Source: Gammaproteobacteria bacterium
GTDB lineage: Bacteria; Pseudomonadota; Gammaproteobacteria; Pseudomonadales; Azotimanducaceae
Direction of reading: 5' to 3'
Length of the DNA: 64,000 nucleotides
Assembly: GCA_002725995.1 (NCBI GenBank)
Contig: PBRQ01000055.1
Coordinates: 1 to 64,000 of the forward strand
This document shows positions 18,328-26,981 of this stretch, piece by piece. A model generated the notes under the pieces. That model did no database searches, was not told the origin of the DNA, and saw only the letters and a list, made by a program, of their open reading frames with translations. The position numbers and the translations under genes are program-made. How positions within the stretch are numbered: the stretch's first letter is position 1; each line of letters begins with the position of its first letter.

Positions 18328-19740
18328 ATGAGTGATCAAGAAACCCTGCGTGACGAAATGATGTCGATTCTCACCCGTCAGAGAAAGTCATACATTGCGG
18401 AAGGGGAAGTCTCCGCCGAAACCCGGATAGACCGAATTGACAGGGCTGTCAGTATTCTCGAAAAGTCCAGCGCAAAACTCTGTGAAGCAATGGCCGCAGA
18501 CTTCGGTCACAGATCCTTTGACCAATCCAAGCTAGCTGATATCGATGGTGCTATCGGTCCGTTAAAGGACTCGAAGAAGCATGTCAGAAAATGGATGCGC
18601 TCGGAACGACGAAAAGTAATGTTTCCAATGAACCTGCTGGGCAGCAAGGGGCGAGTTGACTACCAGCCCCTGGGCGTAGTCGGGTGCATCAGCCCCTGGA
18701 ATTTCCCTGTGCAATTAACATTTGCTCCTCTGGCGGGTGTTTTTAGCGCCGGTAATCGGACCATGATAAAACCGTCAGAGTTCACACCGGAAACTTCCGA
18801 ACTGATGAAGCAGATACTTGAGGAAGCCTTTGACATCGAGGAAGTTGCCGTATTTACCGGCGGCGCTGAAGTTGGTGGAGCTTTCAGCAGCCTGCCCTTC
18901 GATCACCTCCTGTTTACGGGCGCCACGTCCATAGCAAAGCACGTAATGCGTGCGGCTTCTGAAAACCTTGTGCCGCTGACACTTGAACTGGGCGGTAAAT
19001 CACCGGTGATAGTCGGCAAGAGTGCTGACATGACACTTGCTGCTGAAAATGTGATGGCAGGCAAGACCATGAACGCGGGTCAGATATGCCTCGCCCCCGA
19101 CTACATCTTTGTTCCAGAAGGTAAAACTGACGAATTCGTCAACGCTGCAAAGGCCTCAGTTGCAAAAATGTACCCTAACCTTAAGGATAACCCTGACTAC
19201 ACCTCCATCATCAACGAGCGCCACTATGATCGATTGAATGGCTACATTGATGACGCCAGGTCCAAGGGTGCTGAAGTCGTTGAAATAAACCCTGCAGATG
19301 AGGACTTTGACCAGCAGCAGCATCACCGGATACCACCCACCCTCGTTCTCGAGCCTTCCGAAGAAATGAAGGTCATGCAGGATGAGATTTTCGGACCGGT
19401 ACTGCCCATCAAGGCATACAAGTCAGTCGATGAGACTCTTGACTACATTAACGATCACGACAGACCCCTCGGGCTCTACTATTTTGGTGAGGATTCAAGT
19501 GAAGAACACAAGGTGCTGACCCACACAACTTCGGGGGGAGTCACCATCAACGATGTCATCATGCATGTCGCACAGGAGGGGCTTCCATTTGGTGGTATCG
19601 GTCCAAGTGGTATGGGTTGTTATCACGGTCATGATGGGTTCAAGACCTTCAGTCACACCAAAGCGATTTTTACCCAGTCCAAGCTAGTGGCGAAGCTGGC
19701 AGGTGCTTTGATGCGCCCGCCCTTCAAAAAAGCGAGTTAG
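18328..19740 (+). CDS. Aldehyde dehydrogenase, coniferyl-aldehyde-dehydrogenase type
   Basis: A 470-aa class 3-like ALDH that oxidises an aldehyde to an acid with NAD(P). Motifs: PLGVVGCISPWNFPVQLTF, IKPSEFTPETSELM, FTGATSIAKHVM, the general-base segment LELGGKSPVIV, and NAGQICLAPDYIF with the catalytic Cys. The C-terminus ends MRPPFKKAS, and the overall pattern fits CalB-like coniferyl aldehyde dehydrogenases. It stands alone between a damaged acetyltransferase and a decayed region; GGAG lies upstream of the ATG. Physiological substrates could be aromatic or fatty aldehydes. Confidence 0.9.
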   Translation: MSDQETLRDEMMSILTRQRKSYIAEGEVSAETRIDRIDRAVSILEKSSAKLCEAMAADFGHRSFDQSKLADIDGAIGPLKDSKKHVRKWMRSERRKVMFPMNLLGSKGRVDYQPLGVVGCISPWNFPVQLTFAPLAGVFSAGNRTMIKPSEFTPETSELMKQILEEAFDIEEVAVFTGGAEVGGAFSSLPFDHLLFTGATSIAKHVMRAASENLVPLTLELGGKSPVIVGKSADMTLAAENVMAGKTMNAGQICLAPDYIFVPEGKTDEFVNAAKASVAKMYPNLKDNPDYTSIINERHYDRLNGYIDDARSKGAEVVEINPADEDFDQQQHHRIPPTLVLEPSEEMKVMQDEIFGPVLPIKAYKSVDETLDYINDHDRPLGLYYFGEDSSEEHKVLTHTTSGGVTINDVIMHVAQEGLPFGGIGPSGMGCYHGHDGFKTFSHTKAIFTQSKLVAKLAGALMRPPFKKAS

Positions 19741-19902
19741 CCCCAGAGCCCGCTAGTCAGTGGGCCACCGGCTGGTACTCAAACCTCCTTACAAGATTGC
19801 CGCACCAACCGACTGCAGTAGAGACGACGTCGGGTGGATAGAACAATATTTCGATGTAATCTATGTGATAACCATGCCTAGGATGCAAAACAGGAACGAA
19901 AT

Positions 19903-20355
19903 GTGAGCAGAAGCGACCGCAAGATTACTAATTTCTTACTTACACCCAAATTCCAGCTCAAACTGACCTACTATTATATCGGCGTTGGCGTGGCGATTAT
20001 TGTCTCTCCCGGCGTGACGGTATTCTACAAAATATCAGTAGTACGAGACATCATAAATAACAGCGTAGTTACGGATTTCGATGCACAGTCTAAAATCAGT
20101 GCGGAGATGTTTTTCATCGCCTAGGCTTCCCTCGTGGGGTTTGTCGCATTCGCCATCGCATCGTTTATTTTCGCGCTGATGGTCAGCCATCGAATAGCGG
20201 GCCCTGTGGTAGCTATAACAGCCCTTATTAGCGAGCTCAAGAAAGGTACCTACACCTATGGTCGAAAATTGCGACCAAACGATGAACTCACGCTCATAAT
20301 GGATAAGCTGCACGAACTGAAAGATGCGCTTGCATCTAACGAGGCGAAAAAGTAA
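19903..20355 (+). pseudogene. Small HAMP-like two-helix membrane protein, interrupted by an in-frame TAG
   Basis: The GTG start at 19903 has AGGAA upstream. One frame runs to 20355 but has a TAG at 20122-20124. Before it: a cytoplasmic start ending FLLTPKFQLKLTYYYIGVGVAIIV (first helix) and a short periplasmic loop. After it: ASLVGFVAFAIASFIFALMVSHRIAGPVVAITALISELKKG, a second helix followed by a HAMP-like SHRIAGP motif, then a short helical tail. Similar ~150-aa proteins (two helices plus HAMP, no signalling domain) occur in many proteobacteria. With the stop the C-terminal HAMP part would not be made. Function unknown; likely a pseudogene. Confidence 0.7.
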
Positions 20356-20369
20356 ATCCAGTAGCTATT

Positions 20370-20732
20370 GGCTTCACCAATAGTAGATGTTTCAGCCTAT
20401 TCGAGTTACTGATTACGGTTGCGGTTATAGGCATTATTTTTGCGATAGCCGTGCCTGCTTACCGCAACTATATCGAAACTGCCAACATGGCTAAGGTTAC
20501 GGCAAACTTTGAAGAAGCTGTTCGTTTGGCGAGAAACACATTTGTAAAGGACAAGACGAGAATAACCATTGGTTTGCCGGCAACGGCGCCAAATGATACC
20601 GCTGGCTGGATTACCATGTTTAACAAAAGTGGCGTATTGGCACCGGGCGGTGGTCCAGCCTACATACCATCCAATAACAAAAAGGATACAGGGCGGGGCG
20701 ATATGGTCACGGGTGCGATCGGTGTCAAATAG
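20370..20732 (+). pseudogene. Degenerate type IV prepilin-like gene
   Basis: The frame reads SRCFSLFELLITVAVIGIIFAIAVPAYRNYIETANM, the hydrophobic N-terminal helix of a type IV pilin with the conserved Glu at the fifth position after the cleavage site. The residue before the Phe is Cys rather than the Gly needed by prepilin peptidase, and no start codon in this frame gives a normal leader. The globular part (FEEAVRLARNTFVKDK ... GGGPAYIPSNNKKDTGRGDMVTGAIGVK) ends early at 20732, before the C-terminal strands expected in the family. It lies 15 bp after another broken gene, so this interval looks like decaying sequence. Confidence 0.65.
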
Positions 20733-20880
20733 AGAGCGGCAAAGACAGATAAAAAACCCAAATCAGCACGCCTTGAACTATGGTGACCTCTTTACATGGG
20801 CCTCATCGAACAGCGCGCGCGATTGGAGGGTGATGATATTGATACCACGATTCAACGCGAAAAGCCTTAGCGTCCACTAC

Positions 20881-21288
20881 TTAGTTGCCCAGGTGAACCA
20901 GTACCTTTCGCCTTGCAACGGCGTAGCGGTGCTCCCACAGGAAAATACCCTGCCAGGTTCCCAGGGCCAGTTTTCCTTCCAGGATTGGAATTGACACACT
21001 GGTCGCGGTCAACGCTGATTTGATATGCGCAGGCATGTCATCGGCGCCTTCAAGCGTATGGGTATAACTCGGATCACCTTCCGGTACCAGTCGATTCAGC
21101 CACTTTTCAAGATCGCGTTTTGCAGAAGGGCCACAGTTTTCCTGCATCACTAAACTTGCTGAAGTATGCTGGATAAAGAGGGTACAGAGCCCCTCCTCCT
21201 GCCTTAGCTGGTCAACGCAGTTTGATACTTCACCGGTAATATCGTGCAGCCCCTGCTTTGCCGCATCAATTTGCAGAGTCCTTATCAT
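20881..21288 (-). CDS. YjbQ/UPF0047 family protein
   Basis: A 135-aa single-domain protein of normal length for this widely conserved family. Key segments are GLCTLFIQHTSASLVMQENCGPSAKRDLEKWL and THTLEGADDMPAHIKSALT, ending LGTWQGIFLWEHRYAVARRKVLVHL. The conserved His and Glu residues form the putative active site. E. coli YjbQ shows weak thiamine-phosphate-synthase-like activity, but the true role is unsettled. It is 6 bp downstream of an enoyl-CoA hydratase gene on the same strand and probably co-transcribed. Cytoplasmic. Confidence 0.93.
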   Translation of the reverse strand: MIRTLQIDAAKQGLHDITGEVSNCVDQLRQEEGLCTLFIQHTSASLVMQENCGPSAKRDLEKWLNRLVPEGDPSYTHTLEGADDMPAHIKSALTATSVSIPILEGKLALGTWQGIFLWEHRYAVARRKVLVHLGN

Positions 21289-21294
21289 TAACCC

Positions 21295-22110
21295 TTATCT
21301 GCCGGTGAAATTTGGTTTTCGCCGTTCGAGAAATGCCTTTACGCCCTCCTGAAAATCTTCACTCTGGAACATTGGGACAAGATGAGCCATCAGATGATCA
21401 ACAGCAGTATCATAAGATTCTTCAAGCCCCACTCGCATCATCCGCTTGGTAGTCTGAACTGCCAGGGGCGCATTCTCGGCGATCTCCTGCGCCCATTGCA
21501 TGGTCGTCTCCATAAGTTGGTCGTCCGCGACAACCGTGTTGACCAGACCCAATTCAAGGCACTCGGCAGCGCCAATGGTACGGGCACGATAATAAAGTTC
21601 CGCAGCCTTGGCCCAACCAATCAGGCGCGGCAAAAGCCATGTTCCACCACTTTCCGGTACCACGTTTCGCTTGGCGGTTACAGCAGCCATTTTTGCAGAC
21701 TCGCCGGCTATACGGATGTCACAGAGAAGCGACAAGTCCATCCCATATCCCGCAGCTGCACCATTGAGTGCGCAGATAATCGGTGTATCGATACTCCACA
21801 TAACATTGATGGGGGCATCACGAAGGTCAAACAGTTGCCTTGGTCTGGCTCTGCCTCCTTCACCACCACCAATACCACCCTGGCCAGCATCAACCAGGTC
21901 CAGCCCTGAGCAAAACCCCCGCCCTGTACCCGTCAGCACTATGCATCGGATCTCAGGGTCCTTGTCAGCCTCGACTACCTTGGCGGACAATTCACCCAAC
22001 ATATCTCGACTAATTGCATTTAATCGATCTGGTCGATTGAGTGTAATTACGACAATGTTGCCCTTTTGTTCAACCAACAATTCGTCAGTATTCGATTCCG
22101 TTAAGGCCAT
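21295..22110 (-). CDS. Enoyl-CoA hydratase/isomerase family protein
   Basis: A 271-aa crotonase-fold enzyme. Oxyanion-hole segments are GRGFCSGLDLVDAG and ALNGAAAGYGMDLSLLCDIRIAG; the segment RNVVPESGGTWLLPRLIG keeps a Glu at the second catalytic position, unlike the first hydratase-like protein in the window. It is consistent with hydration of 2-enoyl-CoA in fatty-acid or branched-chain breakdown. A YjbQ gene follows after 6 bp. The upstream alpha/beta hydrolase ends 40 bp away on the same strand. Confidence 0.88.
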   Translation of the reverse strand: MALTESNTDELLVEQKGNIVVITLNRPDRLNAISRDMLGELSAKVVEADKDPEIRCIVLTGTGRGFCSGLDLVDAGQGGIGGGEGGRARPRQLFDLRDAPINVMWSIDTPIICALNGAAAGYGMDLSLLCDIRIAGESAKMAAVTAKRNVVPESGGTWLLPRLIGWAKAAELYYRARTIGAAECLELGLVNTVVADDQLMETTMQWAQEIAENAPLAVQTTKRMMRVGLEESYDTAVDHLMAHLVPMFQSEDFQEGVKAFLERRKPNFTGR

Positions 22111-22150
22111 CAGTTTATTCCTTCTCCGTTATTTTTAGACACTGGCCCGA

Positions 22151-22966
22151 CTATACACGCTTCAAGGCTTCTGCAGTCACAAAACGATTAATATCCCAAA
22201 GAACCTCGCTATTTCCGCGATAGATCCGTGAAAGGGAAGCAACGATGTCGATATGCCCCATTCCATCGTAGACTTCCCTGCTTGCATCACCGCCTACCGC
22301 CTGCTGCTTTTCCATCAGGCTCTTGGAATGGCCCCGCCGTACTCGTACATCATCTCTTCCATGTAACAGATACAGGGGAGCGGCATCCGGGCGCACGAAA
22401 TTCACCGGCTGGGATTCCCGGTACTTTTCCGCCGGAGAGAACAGCTCCCAGTGAGAGTCTTCCGTATAGGGGAAGAAGTCATATGGACCAGCCAGACCAA
22501 TAAAACCACTTATTCTTTGCGCTGATTGAAGCAGCTGCGCGTTCAGTGTCAGTAGCGCACCGAGCTGGGCTCCGGCTGAATGCCCCATCAGGAAGATCGG
22601 TTCAGTGCTGATTGTGGACATGATCTCATCGACGGCAACCCGTATGTCGTCAAGGATCTGGCCAAATCGTACTGCCGGGAAAAGGCGATAGTCAGGGACA
22701 AATACATCGAACCCAAGAGAACAGAGGGAGTCTGCTACGAAACGATAGTCCCTGCGGTCGCCGCTGCGCCAGTTCCCACCATAGAGGAATATGATTTTCG
22801 GGCGGCTGGCATCAACCTCCCTGTGCAGGTAACAATCATAACGATGCCGTTCATGGTCACCATAACGCCTTTCCTGCAGAACATAGTGCCCGGATCGTGC
22901 AATCATATTGACCGCCTTCAACCCCGCAATCTGTGAAAGATCTTGAACGAATTCTTTAAATTTCAA
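22151..22966 (-). CDS. Alpha/beta hydrolase (BD-FAE/carboxylesterase-like)
   Basis: A 271-aa alpha/beta-hydrolase fold. The oxyanion region is IIFLYGGNWRSGDRRDYRFVADSLCSLG, the nucleophile elbow GHSAGAQLG, the acid HGRDDVRV and the His GMGHIDI, so a full Ser-Asp-His triad is present. There is no signal peptide, so it is cytoplasmic. The GGNW(R/Y)SG start resembles kynurenine-formamidase and BD-FAE-type esterases. It likely hydrolyses a small ester or amide. Substrate unknown; it may share a transcript with the downstream hydratase. Confidence 0.86.
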   Translation of the reverse strand: MKFKEFVQDLSQIAGLKAVNMIARSGHYVLQERRYGDHERHRYDCYLHREVDASRPKIIFLYGGNWRSGDRRDYRFVADSLCSLGFDVFVPDYRLFPAVRFGQILDDIRVAVDEIMSTISTEPIFLMGHSAGAQLGALLTLNAQLLQSAQRISGFIGLAGPYDFFPYTEDSHWELFSPAEKYRESQPVNFVRPDAAPLYLLHGRDDVRVRRGHSKSLMEKQQAVGGDASREVYDGMGHIDIVASLSRIYRGNSEVLWDINRFVTAEALKRV

Positions 22967-23075
22967 TAGCTTATAACCTTTATATCATCTAACATGGAAT
23001 ACTATTCAGCCCCCGGGCAGGTTGCCAAAACACGGTAAACTATATGCTATCCGAACAACATTTGAAGACATTACT

Positions 23076-23609
23076 ATGCACTACTTCATTCTGACTTTTA
23101 TCGGAGATGACGAGCCAGGTTTTGTGCAATCAATAGCCAGGGTTATATCAGACCACGACGGAACCTGGCTGGAAAGCAGAATGAGCCAGTTGGAAGGTAA
23201 ATTCGCTGGGCTCGCTCGTATTGGTGTAAGCGAAGCCGGTGCCGCGCAACTCAGGCGTTCACTGTTGGACCTTTCCGAGAGTCAATTCACGCTAAGCATA
23301 GAAGATGTCGCCGAATCTGAGGCGGCGGGCAAGCAGAAATATCAGCTAAGTATCCTGGGACATGATAGGCCCGGTATTGTAAATGAGGTCACGGCTACAC
23401 TGGCGCGGGAACATATTAATCTGCTCGAGATGTCCTCTAATGTCATTGCCGCAGCCATGACCGGCGTGCCCATGTTCAGCGCTGAGGCAACGGTTGAGGT
23501 CACAATGGAAGTAGACATTACCGCCATCGACAATCAGCTTTCCGATATTGCAGCAGAACTGGGCGTTGACATCCTGCTCTCCGAGTTAACAGACTCTGAG
23601 TTAACATAA
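23076..23609 (+). CDS. GcvR-like double-ACT-domain regulatory protein
   Basis: A 177-aa protein from the ATG at 23076 (MHYFILTFIGDDEPG); the longer ORF from 23022 adds a low-quality leader, while the family begins exactly here. Two ACT domains are seen: FILTFIGDDEPGFVQSIARVISDHDGTWLESRMSQLEGKFAG, and YQLSILGHDRPGIVNEVTATLAREHINLLEMSS. In E. coli GcvR binds GcvA and glycine to repress the glycine cleavage operon. Such a role here would be of interest because several T-protein-like genes lie downstream in the window, but no gcvA or gcv operon is seen nearby. Transcribed alone on the plus strand. Confidence 0.85.
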   Translation: MHYFILTFIGDDEPGFVQSIARVISDHDGTWLESRMSQLEGKFAGLARIGVSEAGAAQLRRSLLDLSESQFTLSIEDVAESEAAGKQKYQLSILGHDRPGIVNEVTATLAREHINLLEMSSNVIAAAMTGVPMFSAEATVEVTMEVDITAIDNQLSDIAAELGVDILLSELTDSELT

Positions 23610-23659
23610 AATGGCTAAGCCTGCTCCGGAAGTGGGTAAGTGCCGACAGCAAAGTGAAC

Positions 23660-24160
23660 TTAAGGAGAATACTGCTCCACACGGTAAAACCACCAGTCGG
23701 GAATCTCATCGCCGAAGACTTCAGCCATGTCGTATTTAGCGTTGTATGCCTGGTCCAGCTGAGCCGTTAGGGACTGATCCACTACCTTCGTCACGACAAC
23801 ACCATACAGATCATTGTCAATCTTAAGCCTAGCATGCGGCTCAGTCTGCAGGTTAACCTCCCAATTTTTCTTCTCTTCCCCGTAGGAGCCAATGAACAGA
23901 GATCCCTGATAAGCCACACACCATATCGTTGTTGAGTGCGGCAAGCCGTACCAAGGTCGGGTTTCGATAAAAACTTCCTCCACCTGGTCCGTAAATTGCC
24001 AATTATCAACCCTGCGCACAACTTCCTCACCGCTAAGCCAAAGACCGGGCTGCACGTCTCGCGGTTCGCATGCACTGAGAAGCGCCACAAATAAAACTAG
24101 CAGCGCTTTTTTGAACACCAGATGTACCGGACCTTCTCTATTCATTGCAGGTTCCTTCAT
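23660..24160 (-). CDS. Predicted lipoprotein with a DUF2255/split-barrel-like domain
   Basis: A 166-aa protein with an N-terminal hydrophobic stretch ending in a lipobox (ALLVLFVALLSAC), implying a membrane-anchored periplasmic lipoprotein. The rest (FIETRPWYGLPHSTTIWCVAYQGSLFIGSYGEEKKNWEVNLQTEPHARLKI) resembles the DUF2255/deazaflavin-reductase-like split barrel in its TIW-V---G-LF-GS pattern. The start is ambiguous: ATG at 24160 directly abuts the MOSC stop, while a second Met five residues later is equally possible. It is co-transcribed with the MOSC gene. The split-barrel comparison is by eye and moderate. Confidence 0.65.
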   Translation of the reverse strand: MKEPAMNREGPVHLVFKKALLVLFVALLSACEPRDVQPGLWLSGEEVVRRVDNWQFTDQVEEVFIETRPWYGLPHSTTIWCVAYQGSLFIGSYGEEKKNWEVNLQTEPHARLKIDNDLYGVVVTKVVDQSLTAQLDQAYNAKYDMAEVFGDEIPDWWFYRVEQYSP

Positions 24161-24730
24161 CTAGCCTAATTTTGGTGCTGAGTAGATTTTGACCGTTATT
24201 TCATCGTCACTGTAAATCTCACCTGGCACATCTATCGACCCGACCACACCACGCTTCTTCTTCGCTTCAATCAAAAATTGTTTCCTGGTGAGCGGTTCTC
24301 CAGACTTTTTGGCATATAACCTGGCTATCTTGTCGCCCATGTCAGTGCACGGTGGGTTGTAGTCTTCAACGACCAGCACAGCCCCGGAAGGAAATACCAG
24401 CTTGGAGCCCTTAGGGAGGGAAGAAAAACCCTCAATTCCGCGAATGCAGATGTTGGCGCCAAGGTCTTCCGCGGTCAAGGCGCGGTCAAGTTCCAGCGCC
24501 TCCTGAATTTCTGTTAGCTCCTTTTCGGATACTCCAGACCACTGACGGTTATTTCTTCGTACCGTTCCCTCTGGCTCCGTGTCTCCTTCCCAGCAGACCC
24601 GTGAGAAACCCCGGTGTCGGTCACCAACAAAACCATCGAGTTCTGCGATAACGGAATCACAGGACTGTTTGCTCATATCATCCCTGGTGCCAATATGCAG
24701 TGAAACTAAAGTCGCTATCTGTTTTTTCAT
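24161..24730 (-). CDS. MOSC-domain protein
   Basis: A 189-aa protein with the MOSC (molybdenum cofactor sulfurase C-terminal) pattern: an early GFVGDRHRGF segment, LTAEDLGANICIRGIEGFSSLPKGSKLVF in the middle, and the conserved Cys in VVEDYNPPCTDMG. MOSC proteins bind molybdenum cofactor or carry sulfur; standalone ones such as YiiM help reduce N-hydroxylated compounds. It lies directly upstream of the lipoprotein gene with no gap. No partner reductase is next to it. Start chosen at the ATG giving the complete beta-barrel start (IATLVSLHIGTRD). Confidence 0.85.
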   Translation of the reverse strand: MKKQIATLVSLHIGTRDDMSKQSCDSVIAELDGFVGDRHRGFSRVCWEGDTEPEGTVRRNNRQWSGVSEKELTEIQEALELDRALTAEDLGANICIRGIEGFSSLPKGSKLVFPSGAVLVVEDYNPPCTDMGDKIARLYAKKSGEPLTRKQFLIEAKKKRGVVGSIDVPGEIYSDDEITVKIYSAPKLG

Positions 24731-24880
24731 TAGAGTTGTTTTTTTCGAGCAATCCGGATAAACCTCTTCTATTCAGCAGTTTATGATTCTCTGTAGGCAT
24801 TTCACTCCGAGCCTGAACGCCCGTATAGTGGTTTCAACTACCGGCTATCCCTCCGGCAGTATCCTCTCAGGGAGCTATGG

Positions 24881-25660
24881 CTAATTCTTCTTGGCTGATC
24901 GGTACTGGGCCGGGGTCTGGCCACAGGACTTTTTGAAAGCTGCATAGAATGCGGAATTGGAGTTAAAACCCACTTCAAAGGCGATGCTCAAAATGGCCTG
25001 GAGCTGACGATCTTCCAGCCGCAGGAGTTTTTTTGCATCTTCCACCCGGTACTGATTCAGGTAGTCGAAAAAGCTCATATCAAATCCGGCATTGATAACC
25101 TGGGATAAATGATTCACCGGGCATTCCACAAGCGCCGCTAGCTTGGGCAGTGTCAGATCCGGATTCAGGTACAGCTGCTCGGTCTGCATCATGGTTGTCA
25201 GCTGATCCTTATAGTGCTCCAACTGCTCGGTACTCAACCCAGACTTAGCGTACTTCTGTGAAGGTACTGAAGGGCTGGTAAAGCCGGCCTCAGAAATCTG
25301 ATAGTAATCAGCAATCCTGGCGGCGGCCCCCCCCTCCATGGTAATAAACTCAGAACCAAACCAGGGCACACCAACCTCTTCTCCGGTCGCAGGGTCAATG
25401 GATGAAACCCTGTACTGAAATGCGATGGTATCTACACCACTCATGATCTCACCAACAACATCGTACCGATTATTCTCTCTACTGAAGGCTTCACGCAGAT
25501 TGACGATCAATTCATCCCTGGCGAATTGTTTGTCTTTTGCTATATCACTATAGGTGCCATCGATAGCCAGGTGATCGGCAACATGTATTGCATCATGCTT
25601 ATTCCATGCCTCAAAGTAGCTTTCTACGAAATCTACTACACTCTTTTTTGAATTTGCCAT
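24881..25660 (-). CDS. AraC-family regulator with an N-terminal SnoaL/NTF2-like domain
   Basis: A 259-aa protein. Residues ~5-125 look like a SnoaL-type NTF2-fold pocket (VVDFVESYFEAWNKHDAIHVADHLAIDGTYSD ... AARIADYYQISEAG). Residues ~155-259 are an AraC helix-turn-helix pair (LTLPKLAALVECPVNHLSQVINAGFDMSFFDYLNQYRVEDAKKLL ... ILSIAFEVGFNSNSAFYAAFKKSCGQTPAQYR). The NTF2-like part plausibly binds a small inducer in place of the usual cupin. It is 106 bp downstream of a B-A-T catabolic cassette on the same strand, so it is a candidate regulator of the cluster at 25.8-50.5 kb. That link is inference. Confidence 0.87.
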   Translation of the reverse strand: MANSKKSVVDFVESYFEAWNKHDAIHVADHLAIDGTYSDIAKDKQFARDELIVNLREAFSRENNRYDVVGEIMSGVDTIAFQYRVSSIDPATGEEVGVPWFGSEFITMEGGAAARIADYYQISEAGFTSPSVPSQKYAKSGLSTEQLEHYKDQLTTMMQTEQLYLNPDLTLPKLAALVECPVNHLSQVINAGFDMSFFDYLNQYRVEDAKKLLRLEDRQLQAILSIAFEVGFNSNSAFYAAFKKSCGQTPAQYRSAKKN

Positions 25661-25766
25661 TTCGCCACCCAGGGTCCTGGATATCGTCGCTCCAATTAGG
25701 CGTTATTACCCTGTTGGCATTCGAGTGTCAAGCCGAAGGCAGAGAACAATTTCCTAACTCGCGGGC

Positions 25767-26981
25767 TTAAACTAGCGATCCAGCGGGGGGGTTAGCCCTG
25801 GCTCGGGCAGGCATCCAGAATGGCTTTTCTTTCACCTCACAGCGGGCTACCTTACTGTATTGGCGCAGTTCTTTTTCATAATATATTTCGGCCCAAATAT
25901 TACCGCCCAGATATTCGGTTTTGATCATCGCAAGGGCAATATTGGCTTTGACGGCGGGCGACCACATTGCGGACGTGACATAGCCGATTTCAAGGCTGCA
26001 TTGTTTATTTCCGTACAGGAAGGACCCTTCGGCCGTTTTGTTTCCTTCTATGTCAAGTTTAGTCAGGGTAAACCGGGCACCCCGCGTCTGCTCTGCCAGC
26101 AACGCACTTCTGCCATTGAAATGGCTTTTCTTAAAGTCGACCAACCAGCCAAGGTTGAGTTCAAATGGCGTCTGATCATGCTCAAAATGTACTGTTTTCA
26201 ATGCTTCGTTAAACTCGAACCCCGGCATGATAAAGCCTGCTTCGATTCGCGCCATATTCGTTGCTGTTTCCCCGAACGGATGGATGCCATAGTTCGCACC
26301 GGCAGCATAAAGCGCATCCCAAAGCTCAAGTGCCTGTTCTGGCTTGACCCAGAGCTCATAGCCCAAATCACCACTGAAGCCAGTTCGCGATACCATCAGT
26401 GATTCGCCCTGAAATGGGAAATAGCTAATGTTAAACGGCTTAACCTTCGTGATGCCATCAAGTCCCATCTTTCGTAACACCGTGCAGGAGGTAGGGCCCT
26501 GCAAAGCCAGCGCTGCAATCTCATCGCTCACATCCGTGATCGTAACTTCTTTAAAGCCAAAGGCACTTTTCTCCAGCCATGCGGTACAGGGGCTGCCACA
26601 AACCAGCATGAATTCATCATCAGCAAGTTTGAAAATAGTCCCATCATCGATCAGTCGTCCTTCATCTGTACACCAAACGACGTATGAGACCCGGTTTACC
26701 CGTGATTTTGTGATATCCCGGGTAACCATGCGATTTAACATTACTTCAGCATCGCGACCCTTGATGTTGTATTTTTGCATTGGGCAGATATCGTATGTAC
26801 CACAGGTATTGCGCACACAAAAATATTCATACTCAGCATCGTAGTAACAGTCTGCAAACTTGTAACCATTCCAGGCAGACCAGGCATCGCGGACGTTGAA
26901 TGCAGCCTGCCTAGGATGAAAATGTGAGCGCTTTAACTGCTCTCTACTGAAATCAAATTGCTCACTCGTCATAGCAGTCAT
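25767..26981 (-). CDS. GcvT/T-protein-like THF-dependent methyl/aminomethyl-transferase, cassette 1 (T1)
   Basis: A 404-aa protein of the GcvT/DmdA/LigM superfamily. It has RVSYVVWCTDEGRLIDDGTIFKL (the Asp pair near the folate and substrate site of T-protein), ALALQGPTSCTVLRKM and VSRTGFSGDLGYELWVKPEQALELWDAL (folate-binding lobe), and the C-terminal barrel VTSAMWSPAVKANIALAMI. It lacks any fused dehydrogenase. The start is ATG 26981 or the in-frame ATG at 26972; it overlaps the FAD enzyme A1 by 20 or 11 nt. By family it would move a one-carbon group from an N-, S- or O-methylated compound to tetrahydrofolate. Substrate unknown. Confidence 0.87.
   Translation of the reverse strand: MTAMTSEQFDFSREQLKRSHFHPRQAAFNVRDAWSAWNGYKFADCYYDAEYEYFCVRNTCGTYDICPMQKYNIKGRDAEVMLNRMVTRDITKSRVNRVSYVVWCTDEGRLIDDGTIFKLADDEFMLVCGSPCTAWLEKSAFGFKEVTITDVSDEIAALALQGPTSCTVLRKMGLDGITKVKPFNISYFPFQGESLMVSRTGFSGDLGYELWVKPEQALELWDALYAAGANYGIHPFGETATNMARIEAGFIMPGFEFNEALKTVHFEHDQTPFELNLGWLVDFKKSHFNGRSALLAEQTRGARFTLTKLDIEGNKTAEGSFLYGNKQCSLEIGYVTSAMWSPAVKANIALAMIKTEYLGGNIWAEIYYEKELRQYSKVARCEVKEKPFWMPARARANPPAGSLV

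Noticed and set aside
25767-26981. Naming the T proteins gcvT or dmdA
   Set aside because: No gcvH or gcvP is nearby, and there are three paralogues beside FAD enzymes. Nothing in the sequence fixes glycine or DMSP as substrate.
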